64,000 nucleotides of DNA from Microbacterium bovistercoris (GTDB lineage: Bacteria; Actinomycetota; Actinomycetes; Actinomycetales; Microbacteriaceae). How positions within the stretch are numbered: the stretch's first letter is position 1; each line of letters starts with the position of its first letter. Positions 35,638 through 43,088 of this stretch are shown here, one piece after another. A program made the position numbers and the translations under genes. The notes beneath the pieces were generated by a model. That model saw only the letters and a list, made by a program, of their open reading frames with translations. It was not told the origin of the DNA and made no database searches. The stretch is from NCBI RefSeq assembly GCF_003387575.1, contig NZ_QUAB01000044.1, positions 62,001-126,000 of the forward strand. The letters are read 5' to 3'.

Positions 35638-37041
35638 TCAGCGCAGCGCGTTGGCCTCGATGAACGCGCGCAGCGCCTGCTCGTCGTCGGGGAGCTCGGT
35701 GACGTGCTGCGGGGCGCGCAGCATCTCCTGCAGCTCGGGCGAGTAGTCCAGCTCGACCCCGATCGCCTCGGCGATGGTCTCAGCGAACTTCTGCGGCTTC
35801 GCGGTCTCGAGCACGAGCATCGGCACGCCGTCCTCGACGTGCTCGCGAGCGATGCGCACGCCGTCGGCGGTGTGCGGATCGATGATCTCGCCGGTCGCGT
35901 CGTGGACGGCCTTGATGGTCTCCAACCGGTCGGCGTGGGTGGAGGTTCCGCTGACGATGCCGAACTCGCTCTCGAAACGCGGCTGCTCGGCGGAGAGATC
36001 GAAGAAGCCCTGGCGGTCGAGGTCGGCCCAGAGATCGACCACACGTGAGGCGTCGCGGCCGACGACGGCGTAGATGAACCGCTCCAGGTTCGACGCCTTC
36101 GAGATGTCCATCGACGGGCTCGACGTGGCGAGCGTGTCGGCGGCCGACCGCGGCCGGTACACACCGGTGCGGAAGAACTCGTCGAGCACGTTGTTCTCGT
36201 TGGCGGCGAGCACGAGTCGGCGCACCGGCAGGCCCATCCGCTTCGCCCAGAAGCCGGACAGGATGTTGCCGAAGTTGCCAGAGGGCACCGTGAACGAGAC
36301 CTCGGTCGGGCCCATCGCGTCGGTCGCGCGCAGCCAGGCCCAGAAGTAGTAGACGACCTGCGCAGTGATGCGCGCGAGGTTGATCGAGTTGACCGCGCCG
36401 AGGCTCCAGGTGCGCTTGAACGGCACATCGCCGGCGAGCGCCTTCACCAGGTTCTGGCAGTCGTCGAACACGCCCTCGATGGCGATGTTGTGCACGTTCT
36501 CGTCGGCGAGCGAGTACATCTGCGCGCGCTGAAAGGCACTCATCCGGCCCTGCGGCGAGAGCATGAACACGGCGACGCGCTCCTTGCCGCGCAACGCGTG
36601 CTCGGCTGCGGAGCCGGTGTCGCCGGAGGTCGCGCCCACGATGTTCAGCACGCCGTCCTTGCGCTCCAGCACGTACTCCATGACCTGGCCGAGGAACTGC
36701 ATCGCCATGTCCTTGAACGCCAGGGTCGGGCCTTCGCTGAGACCGACGAGCGTGAGACCGCCGTCGATCGGGCGCAGCGGCACGACGTCGGCGGGGAAGT
36801 CCGCATAGGCGGCAGCGGTCATGCGCGCCAGGTCCTCCCGCGGGATGTCGGTGGCGAACAGGCCGAGCACCTCGGTGGCGAGTTCGGGGTACGAGAGCCG
36901 GCGCCAGGAGGCCAGCGTGCCGGCATCCACGTGCGGCAGCTCCTCGGGGACGGCGAGTCCGCCGTCGGTGGCCAGGCCCTCGAGCAGCGTCTCGGAGTAC
37001 GGCAGCGGCGTCATGCCGCCGCGGGTGGAGATGAACTGCAC
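35638..37041 (-). CDS. thrC: Threonine synthase
   Basis: ThrC converts O-phosphohomoserine to threonine with PLP. The 467-residue protein has the PLP lysine in PTLAFKDMAMQFLGQ (about residue 115), VGATSGDTGSAAEHA for phosphate binding, and PSGNFGNILSGFWAKRMG, matching the class of the YALI/E. coli-like long form. GTG at 37041 (MQFISTRGG) has GAGGAG 5 nt upstream and gives the usual N-terminus; the longer ORF is not used because it would read through two palindromic repeats. Confidence 0.95.
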   Translation of the reverse strand: MQFISTRGGMTPLPYSETLLEGLATDGGLAVPEELPHVDAGTLASWRRLSYPELATEVLGLFATDIPREDLARMTAAAYADFPADVVPLRPIDGGLTLVGLSEGPTLAFKDMAMQFLGQVMEYVLERKDGVLNIVGATSGDTGSAAEHALRGKERVAVFMLSPQGRMSAFQRAQMYSLADENVHNIAIEGVFDDCQNLVKALAGDVPFKRTWSLGAVNSINLARITAQVVYYFWAWLRATDAMGPTEVSFTVPSGNFGNILSGFWAKRMGLPVRRLVLAANENNVLDEFFRTGVYRPRSAADTLATSSPSMDISKASNLERFIYAVVGRDASRVVDLWADLDRQGFFDLSAEQPRFESEFGIVSGTSTHADRLETIKAVHDATGEIIDPHTADGVRIAREHVEDGVPMLVLETAKPQKFAETIAEAIGVELDYSPELQEMLRAPQHVTELPDDEQALRAFIEANALR

Positions 37042-37110
37042 GGGGACTCCTCGGGGTCGCGGAACCCCCATTCTCTCAGGATCCCGGGCGCGCCGAGGCC
37101 GCGTGACGTT

Positions 37111-37260
37111 CTGCTCCGGTCTCAACCGATGCGGGTCGACCGGCCTGAACACCCGCAACGAGTGAGACCGGAGCAGAAGGCGGGGCGGCCCCCACGGCTC
37201 CGGTCCCAACGGATGCGGGTCGCGGGGCCGAGACACCCGCAACGGATGAGACCGGAGCAG
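37111..37260. repeat. Two palindromic repeats, family A (intergenic copies)
   Basis: Copy 1, 37111-37176, has arms CTGCTCCGGTCTCAACCGAT.. and ..ATGAGACCGGAGCAG-like around a 14-bp centre; copy 2, 37196-37260, is the same element with small changes. The inner arm ends are GCGGGT and ACCCGC. Two more copies of this family lie in frame inside the gene at 43078-44835. The repeats fill most of the 244-bp gap between thrC and the upstream reductase gene. Confidence 0.8.
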
Positions 37261-37285
37261 AAGAAAGGGGCAGACACCGGGGCCC

Positions 37286-38008
37286 TCAGCCGCGGACGTA
37301 GTGCAGGAACAGCTCGTCGGCGGCGCGGAGGACGGAGGCCAGACGCATTCCGGTCGGGGATGCCGGAGCGCCCGCCGTGATCCGGCCGGCGGCGCCGGCC
37401 TCGAGCGACGGCGCGAGAGTCAGGTGGAGGGCGTCCACCGCGCCCGCGGAGAGGAACGAGCCGAACACGTGCGGACCGCCCTCACCGTGCACACGACGCA
37501 GTCCACGAGCGGCGAGCTCGGCGCGCACCCGGAGCGGGTCGACATCGCCCTCCCCGCACACGATCACGTCGGCGACATCCGCCAGTTCCCCGGGCTGCGC
37601 CCCCGCGACCGTGCAGACGATCGGCCGCACCGGAGCATCCGCGAAGATCGGCGACGCCGGGTCGAGCCGCAGGCTGCGCGAGATCAGCACGAAGACCGGA
37701 TGCGGGGGCATCCCCCGTTCCTCACGCCAGGCGACGGATGCCGCGTCGAGCCGCATCGCACCGTAGCCCTCGTCCCGCGCGGTGCCCGCGCCGAGCAGCA
37801 CGGCGTCCGCCGGCCGCCGGAGCAGATCGAACAGCCGTCGGTCCGCAGCATCCCCCAGTCCGCCGGACCGACCCTCACGGGTCGCGGCGCCGTCGATCGA
37901 TGAGATGAAGTTCATCCGCAGCCAGGGCCGGCCCTCGGGCATCCGGGTCAGCGCGAGCAGCGCCTCGTCGTCGAGATCGACAGCCGCATCCGGCCAGAGC
38001 AGGTCCAC
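37286..38008 (-). CDS. RibD-C/DHFR-fold pyrimidine reductase-like protein
   Basis: The 240-residue protein is related to the reductase half of RibD: MNFISSIDGAATREGRSGGLG near the N-terminus binds NADPH, ADAVLLGAGTARDEGYG follows, and VHGEGGPHVFGSFLSAG is the typical C-terminal loop. Stand-alone members of the family are common in actinobacteria and their substrate is not known; reduction of a pterin or flavin precursor is possible, given the pterin operon upstream. Confidence 0.82.
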   Translation of the reverse strand: MDLLWPDAAVDLDDEALLALTRMPEGRPWLRMNFISSIDGAATREGRSGGLGDAADRRLFDLLRRPADAVLLGAGTARDEGYGAMRLDAASVAWREERGMPPHPVFVLISRSLRLDPASPIFADAPVRPIVCTVAGAQPGELADVADVIVCGEGDVDPLRVRAELAARGLRRVHGEGGPHVFGSFLSAGAVDALHLTLAPSLEAGAAGRITAGAPASPTGMRLASVLRAADELFLHYVRG

Positions 38009-38070
38009 ATCATCCCCTTCCCCGCGATTCCGATCCGTTCACGCGGCACCTTCACTCTGCTCCGGTCTCC

Positions 38071-38160
38071 TTGTGCGTCGGAGTGAAGTTGTGCTCCGAT
38101 CGGCCGGACGATCCGAAGTCGCGGTGTCAGACATTGTGCGTCGGATGCGTGTTGTGCTCC
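38071..38160. repeat. 27-bp direct repeat at and beyond the folP2 stop codon
   Basis: TTGTGCGTCGGA followed within 5 bp by GTTGTGCTCC occurs at 38071-38097 and again at 38134-38160, 63 bp apart. The second copy encodes the last residues of FolP2 (HNTHPTHNV) and the first lies just downstream of it, so the C-terminus of this FolP2 looks repeat-derived. Between the copies is a GC-rich spacer without other features. Confidence 0.55.
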
Positions 38161-39026
38161 AGCCGCACCGGCGGTCGCCAGCCCAGGATCGCCTCGGTCA
38201 TCCGCACCGCGTCGACCGTCTCAGCGATGTCGTGCATCCGCACGATCCGCGCCCCGCCCAGGATGCAGGCGGTCATCGCCGCGAGCGAGCCCGCCTGCCG
38301 CTCGCCCTGAGGCCGATCGATCGACTCGCCGATGAAGTCCTTGTTCGACACCGCGACCAGGAGCGGATACTCGAGCGAAGCCAGCTCCGGCAGCCGCCGC
38401 GTGAGCTCCAGCGAGTGCAGCGTGTTCTTGTCGAGGTCGTGACCGGGATCGATGATGATCCGCTCGCGGGGCACTCCGGCCTCCTCCGCCCTGGCGATGC
38501 GCTCGAGCAGGAACGCACGCACCTCCCCGACCACGTCGTCGAAGTGCGCCGCCGGCTTCTCCACGCGCGGCGGGCCGACGCTGTGCGTGATCACGACGTG
38601 CGCGTCGCTTCCGGCGACCACGCCGGCCATCAGAGGGTCGCCGAGCCCACTGGTGTCGTTGATCACCGCGGCACCGGCGGCGATCGCCGCCTCGGCGACG
38701 GCGGCGGAGTTCGTGTCGACCGAGATCACCACACCGGCATCCGATCCCGCGATCGCAGCGACCACCGGCACGACCCGGTCGATCTCCTCCGCCACGGACA
38801 CCGCAGGGCCGCGCCCGAACGGCACGCCGCCGACGTCGACCCAGTCCGCCCCCAGCTCGGCGGCGCGCAGCGCACTGGCGACCGCGTCGTCGAGGGCGAA
38901 GTTCGCGCCGTGATCCGAGAACGAGTCGGGTGTGCGGTTCACCACCGCCATCACGGCGACCTGACGGTCGAAGTCGAAGGTGCGCCCGCCGATGCGGCGG
39001 ACGGCACTCTGCACGCCGGCCGTCAC
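38127..39026 (-). CDS. folP2: FolP2-type dihydropteroate synthase homologue
   Basis: The 299-residue TIM-barrel protein shares VMAVVNRTPDSFSD, SVDTNSAAVAEAA, IDPGHDLDKNTLH, VSNKDFIGE and VRMHDI with DHPS. Authentic DHPS has GGESTRPG in loop 2; here the site is DVGGVPFGRG, and NRTPDSF replaces NVTPDSF, exactly as in mycobacterial FolP2, a paralogue that lacks DHPS activity. So it probably does not make dihydropteroate. The start is GTG, overlapping the upstream stop (GTGA), in the folE-FAD reductase operon. Confidence 0.88.
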   Translation of the reverse strand: MTAGVQSAVRRIGGRTFDFDRQVAVMAVVNRTPDSFSDHGANFALDDAVASALRAAELGADWVDVGGVPFGRGPAVSVAEEIDRVVPVVAAIAGSDAGVVISVDTNSAAVAEAAIAAGAAVINDTSGLGDPLMAGVVAGSDAHVVITHSVGPPRVEKPAAHFDDVVGEVRAFLLERIARAEEAGVPRERIIIDPGHDLDKNTLHSLELTRRLPELASLEYPLLVAVSNKDFIGESIDRPQGERQAGSLAAMTACILGGARIVRMHDIAETVDAVRMTEAILGWRPPVRLEHNTHPTHNV

Positions 39027-40144
39027 CGCGCCGTCCCCACGCTGTCGCGCACGGCATCCGAGGCGTCCCAGTCATTGGCCTGCATGGCGGCGACGACCGT
39101 CCCTCCGGATACCCAGTAGGCGCGGAATGCGCCGCCGTTCGCGACATCCGTGTCGCCCTCGATGTCGACACGGTCGTACCCCTCCGGGCCGACGCTGCCG
39201 AAGTACTCCATGCCGAGGTCGTACTGGTCGGTGAAGAAGTACGGCAGGTGCGTGTACGGCTCCTCGGCGCCGAGCAGATTGCGCGCGGCGACCTTGCCCT
39301 GTTCGATCGCCGTGTCCCAGTGCTCGACGCGGATGCGACGGCCCAGCACCGGATGGTCGTGGTTTGCGACGTCACCGATCGCATAGATGTCGGGATCGTC
39401 GGTGCGCAGGGTCTCGTCGACGAGAATCCCGTTGTCGGTGGCGAGGCCCGCGGCCTCGGCCAGGGAGGTGTCGGGCGCAGCACCGACCCCGACCACGAGC
39501 ACGTCCGCGGCGGCCATCTCGGCCTCGGTCACCACTGTGCCCAGCCGCAGGTCGACGCCGTGGGCGCGGTGCAGGTCGGCGAACACCTGCGCGACCTCGG
39601 GGCCGAGCACGCGCACCAGCGGCAGTTCGGCGACCTCGTAGACGGTGACGTCGGCCCCGGCGAGGCGCGCAGCGGCGGCGACCTCGAGTCCGATCCAGCC
39701 GGCGCCGACGATCACGACCTTCGCGCCGGGCGTCAGGCGCTCCTTGAGCCCGGCGCTGTCCTCCATGGTGCGCAGGTACACCGGCGCGGCGACGCGGTCG
39801 GCCACGTCGAAGTGCCGCGGCTGCGCGCCGGTGGCGATGAGCAGCCTGTCGTAGTGCACGACCTCGCCGCCCGCGGTGACGGAGTGCGCGGCGGGATCGA
39901 TCGCCGTCACGCGGGTGCCGCTGCGCAGTTGCACATCGTGCTCGGCATACCAGGCGGCGTCGTGCACCAGCGCAGCATCCACGCCCTTCTTGCCGAGCAG
40001 CACGTCCTTCGACAGCGGCGGTCGCTCGTAGGGCGAATGCTGCTCGGCGGCGAACACCACCAGCTCGCCGTCGTACCCGTGCTCACGCAGTTCGGTGACC
40101 GCGGTGCCGGCGGCGAGCCCGCCGCCGATGATCACGATGGTCAT
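39023..40144 (-). CDS. FAD/NAD(P)-dependent ferredoxin/rubredoxin reductase-like oxidoreductase
   Basis: The 373-residue protein has two dinucleotide folds: TIVIIGGGLAAGTAVTELR for FAD and VVIVGAGWIGLEVAAAARLA for NAD(P)H, the conserved IYAIGDVANHDHP motif, and a C-terminal VEHWDTAIEQGKVAARNLLG typical of the BenA4/ferredoxin reductase branch. No ferredoxin gene is nearby. It lies between folE and folP2 with 4-bp overlaps on both sides, so a role in pterin or folate redox chemistry is suggested by context only. Confidence 0.87.
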   Translation of the reverse strand: MTIVIIGGGLAAGTAVTELREHGYDGELVVFAAEQHSPYERPPLSKDVLLGKKGVDAALVHDAAWYAEHDVQLRSGTRVTAIDPAAHSVTAGGEVVHYDRLLIATGAQPRHFDVADRVAAPVYLRTMEDSAGLKERLTPGAKVVIVGAGWIGLEVAAAARLAGADVTVYEVAELPLVRVLGPEVAQVFADLHRAHGVDLRLGTVVTEAEMAAADVLVVGVGAAPDTSLAEAAGLATDNGILVDETLRTDDPDIYAIGDVANHDHPVLGRRIRVEHWDTAIEQGKVAARNLLGAEEPYTHLPYFFTDQYDLGMEYFGSVGPEGYDRVDIEGDTDVANGGAFRAYWVSGGTVVAAMQANDWDASDAVRDSVGTAR

Positions 40145-40794
40145 CGTGCTCCCCTCTCAGTGACGAGCGCCAGGAACTCCGCGCGAGAACGCGCGTCTTC
40201 GCGCAGCACGCCCCGCAGCGCCGACGTCTTGGTCACGGCTCCTCCGGCGCGCGCACCCCTCAGGGTCATGCAGCTGTGCGACGCTTCGACCACGACGCCG
40301 ACGCCGCGCGGCTGCAGGTGCAGAGTCAGCGCGTCGGCGACCTGCACGGTGAGTCGCTCCTGGGTCTGCGGACGGCGGGAGAAGTGGTCGACCATCCGCG
40401 GGATCTTCGACAGCCCGACCACCCGATCGGACGGGAGGTACGCGACGTGCGCCACGCCGCTGAACGGCAGCAGGTGGTGCTCGCAGATCGAGTGCACCGG
40501 TATGTCGCGTACAAGCACCAGCTCGTCGTAGCCGTCCGCGTTCGCGAAGGTGGTGAAGTCGAAAGGCTGCGGGCTGAGCAGTTCGGCGTACGCGGCCGCG
40601 AAGCGCGCCGGGGTGCGTGCCAGGTCGGGAGCATCCGGATCGTCCGGGTCGATGCCGAGCGCGCGCAGCAGCGCATGGGCCGCTGCCTCGGCCCCGTCCA
40701 GATCTATCACCCGGGGCAGCGCGTGGATGCGCACCCGCTCCTCGTCCGCAACGCCATCGTCCTCTTCTTCGGCGTATGCCAGCGACAACGTCAT
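40141..40794 (-). CDS. folE: GTP cyclohydrolase I
   Basis: FolE converts GTP to dihydroneopterin triphosphate, the first step of pterin synthesis. The 217-residue protein has the zinc ligands in HSICEHHLLPFSG and SHSCMTLRG, plus RTPARFAAAYAELL and LSKIPRMVDHFSRRPQTQERL. The start at 40794 has AGGAGG 5 nt upstream; a longer ORF begins at 40848. It overlaps the next gene by 4 bp, so it leads a pterin operon of three overlapping genes. Confidence 0.95.
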   Translation of the reverse strand: MTLSLAYAEEEDDGVADEERVRIHALPRVIDLDGAEAAAHALLRALGIDPDDPDAPDLARTPARFAAAYAELLSPQPFDFTTFANADGYDELVLVRDIPVHSICEHHLLPFSGVAHVAYLPSDRVVGLSKIPRMVDHFSRRPQTQERLTVQVADALTLHLQPRGVGVVVEASHSCMTLRGARAGGAVTKTSALRGVLREDARSRAEFLALVTERGAR

Positions 40795-40945
40795 ACCGAC
40801 CTCCTCGTTCCTCCTCTCATTGAAGACCCGCCATCGCTCTAAAGTCAATAGTTCTGTTTTTTAGACTCTCCTCCATCTTTCGATCGAGAACGATCTCCAT
40901 CGGATTCCCGATCCGCCCGCAGCTGCCCTCCGGTGTGCTGGAACG

Positions 40946-43045
40946 GTGCCGAGATTCCTCCGTTCCCTCCCCTCCGTCCTCACCTCGCGCCGCGGCGCGT
41001 GGATCTCCCTCATCACCGGCGTGCTGGTGCTGGTCGCCCTGATCGGCGCGTTCGGCCACGTCACGCTGGACGCCCGCAGCGGCATCGCACCGGCCGACTC
41101 GGAGTCGGCCCAGGTCACCGCGCTCGAGCAGCGATTTCCGGATGCCGATCAGCAGGCGCTCCTGGTGGTCGCGAGCCGCGACGACGGCGACGAGCTGACC
41201 GAGGCAGACCTTCAGGCGCTCGCCGCACTCGCCGATCCGATCTCGGCCGAGACCGGCGAGGACGTCGTCGGGCCGATCCCCAGTGACGACGGCGCGGCCG
41301 CCGCGCTGCAGGCGACCGTCGAGATCGGCGACGACGAGAAGGCTGTCGACGGCGTGCGCGCGGTCGTCGCGGAGCATCCGATCGACAGGGTGACGATGCA
41401 GGTCACCGGCGGTCCCGCCTTCGGTGTGGATGTCGCCGCCGCTTTCGACGGCGCCGACTTCACGCTGCTGCTCGTGACGATCCTCATCGTCGCACTGCTG
41501 CTGATCATCACATACCGGTCCCCCGTGCTGTGGCTGGTCCCGCTCGCGGTCGTTGCCTTCGCCGACCAGCTGGCGGGAAAGGTCACCGCGGCGATCGGCA
41601 ACGCGATGGAACTGCAGTTCGACGCCGGCATCGTCAGCGTCCTGGTGTTCGGCGCCGGCACCAACTACGCCCTGCTGCTGGTCTCCCGCTACCGGGAGGA
41701 GCTGCAGCGCGATGACGACCACCGATCCGCGCTCGCCACCGCCTACCGGGCGACCGCGCCTGCCATCCTCGCGTCGAATGCGACCGTCGTGCTGTCGCTG
41801 CTCACGCTGGTGCTGGCCGTGATCCCCGGCACCCGCGGGCTGGGCGTCGCCTCAGCGGTCGGCCTGCTGATCGCCCTCGCGGCCGTGCTGCTGATCCTGC
41901 CGCCTGCGCTGGCGGTGTGCGGGCGCGGGCTGTTCTGGCCCTTCGTGCCCCGCCCCGGCCGGGCCACCGACCAGGGCCGTGGCTGGCGTGCCCTCGCCCG
42001 ATCCGTCGTGCGCCGGCCATGGCTGCCGCTCGTCGGCGGAGTGACGCTGCTCGCGGTGATGACATCGGGGCTGCTGGGGGTCTCGGTCGGACTCAGCCAG
42101 GTGGAGAAGTTCCGGGTGCCGTCCGAGTCCGCTGCCGGACTGGAGGTGCTCGGCGAGCACTTCCCGCCGGGGTTGGCGCAGCCCATGATCGTGATCGCCG
42201 ACTCCGCGGCATCCGATGCGGTGACCGCGGCGATCGGCGACGTCGACGGCGTCGCACGCGTGACCCCCGCGGGCGAGAGCACCGACGGCGAGCTCGTGAG
42301 GCTCGTCGTCACCGGCGACGCCGCACCGGGAACCGCCGAGAACCGGGCACTGATCGAGGACGTGCGGGATGCCGCCCACGGCGTGCCCGGCGCCGATGCC
42401 CTCGTCGGCGGGCAGGGTGCGGCCGAGCTGGACGCCCGCGCAGGGAACCTGCGGGACTTCCTCGTGATCGCTCCGCTGGTCCTGCTGGTCTCGCTGGTCG
42501 TCCTCGTGCTGCTGCTGCGTGCCCTGGTCGCCCCGCTCGTGCTGCTGCTGGTGAATGCGGCGACAGCGGTCGCGGCGATCGGCGCCGGCACATGGTTCAG
42601 CCGGGTGCTGTTCGGCTGGGATGCCCTCGATCTGCAGGTTCCGCTGCTGGCGTTCCTGTTCCTGGTGGCGCTCGGGGTCGACTACACGATCTTCCTGGTG
42701 CACCGCGCGCGCACGGAGGCGGCCGTCACGGGCACCCGCGAGGGGATGGTGGCTGCGCTCGCCGCGACCGGCGGCGTGATCACCAGCGCCGGTGTGGTGC
42801 TCGCCGGGGTGTTCGCCGCCCTCGGGATGCTGCCGCTCGTCACCCTCGGGCAGATCGGCCTGATCGTGGGCATCGGCGTGCTCGTGGACACCCTCGTGGT
42901 CAGGACGCTCGTCGTGCCGGCGCTGTTCTCGGTCATCGGGGACCGGATGTGGTGGCCGGGGCGGGTGCGCCGCGAGTCTCCCGCCGCCGATGACGCCGAT
43001 GACGACCCGGCGGTCGCGGAGGAGGACCTCGTGCCGGTGGGCTGA
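40946..43045 (+). CDS. MMPL/RND-family membrane transporter
   Basis: The 699-residue protein has the duplicated MMPL layout: TM1 near residues 15-35, a large periplasmic loop, five clustered TM (about 155-320), a second loop and a second cluster near the end. GAGTNYALLLVSRYREEL and GVDYTIFLVHRARTEA are the two conserved MMPL motifs (TM4/TM10 region). Such proteins export lipids or small molecules by proton motive force. GTG at 40946 is the only reasonable start; the gene diverges from folE. Confidence 0.88.
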   Translation: MPRFLRSLPSVLTSRRGAWISLITGVLVLVALIGAFGHVTLDARSGIAPADSESAQVTALEQRFPDADQQALLVVASRDDGDELTEADLQALAALADPISAETGEDVVGPIPSDDGAAAALQATVEIGDDEKAVDGVRAVVAEHPIDRVTMQVTGGPAFGVDVAAAFDGADFTLLLVTILIVALLLIITYRSPVLWLVPLAVVAFADQLAGKVTAAIGNAMELQFDAGIVSVLVFGAGTNYALLLVSRYREELQRDDDHRSALATAYRATAPAILASNATVVLSLLTLVLAVIPGTRGLGVASAVGLLIALAAVLLILPPALAVCGRGLFWPFVPRPGRATDQGRGWRALARSVVRRPWLPLVGGVTLLAVMTSGLLGVSVGLSQVEKFRVPSESAAGLEVLGEHFPPGLAQPMIVIADSAASDAVTAAIGDVDGVARVTPAGESTDGELVRLVVTGDAAPGTAENRALIEDVRDAAHGVPGADALVGGQGAAELDARAGNLRDFLVIAPLVLLVSLVVLVLLLRALVAPLVLLLVNAATAVAAIGAGTWFSRVLFGWDALDLQVPLLAFLFLVALGVDYTIFLVHRARTEAAVTGTREGMVAALAATGGVITSAGVVLAGVFAALGMLPLVTLGQIGLIVGIGVLVDTLVVRTLVVPALFSVIGDRMWWPGRVRRESPAADDADDDPAVAEEDLVPVG

Positions 43046-43053
43046 CCGCGCAC

Positions 43054-43088
43054 CTCAGGCCTGGGCGCGCGTCGTGCTCAGGCCTGAG
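43054..43088. terminator. Possible bidirectional hairpin between convergent genes
   Basis: CTCAGGCCTG (43054-43063) and CAGGCCTGAG (43079-43088) form a perfect 10-bp inverted repeat with a 15-nt loop, between the MMPL gene and the convergent gene at 43078, whose last two codons it includes. There is no T-run on either side, so it may act as a weak or Rho-assisted terminator. Confidence 0.5.

Noticed and set aside
37042..37242. Upstream extension of threonine synthase (about 67 residues)
   Set aside because: It would translate two palindromic repeats, while GTG 37041 has a ribosome site and gives the standard MQFISTRGG start.
37111..37260. Two palindromic units resembling a short CRISPR array
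   Set aside because: Each unit is itself an inverted repeat with different arm sequences, spacers are about 19 bp, and no cas gene is in the window.
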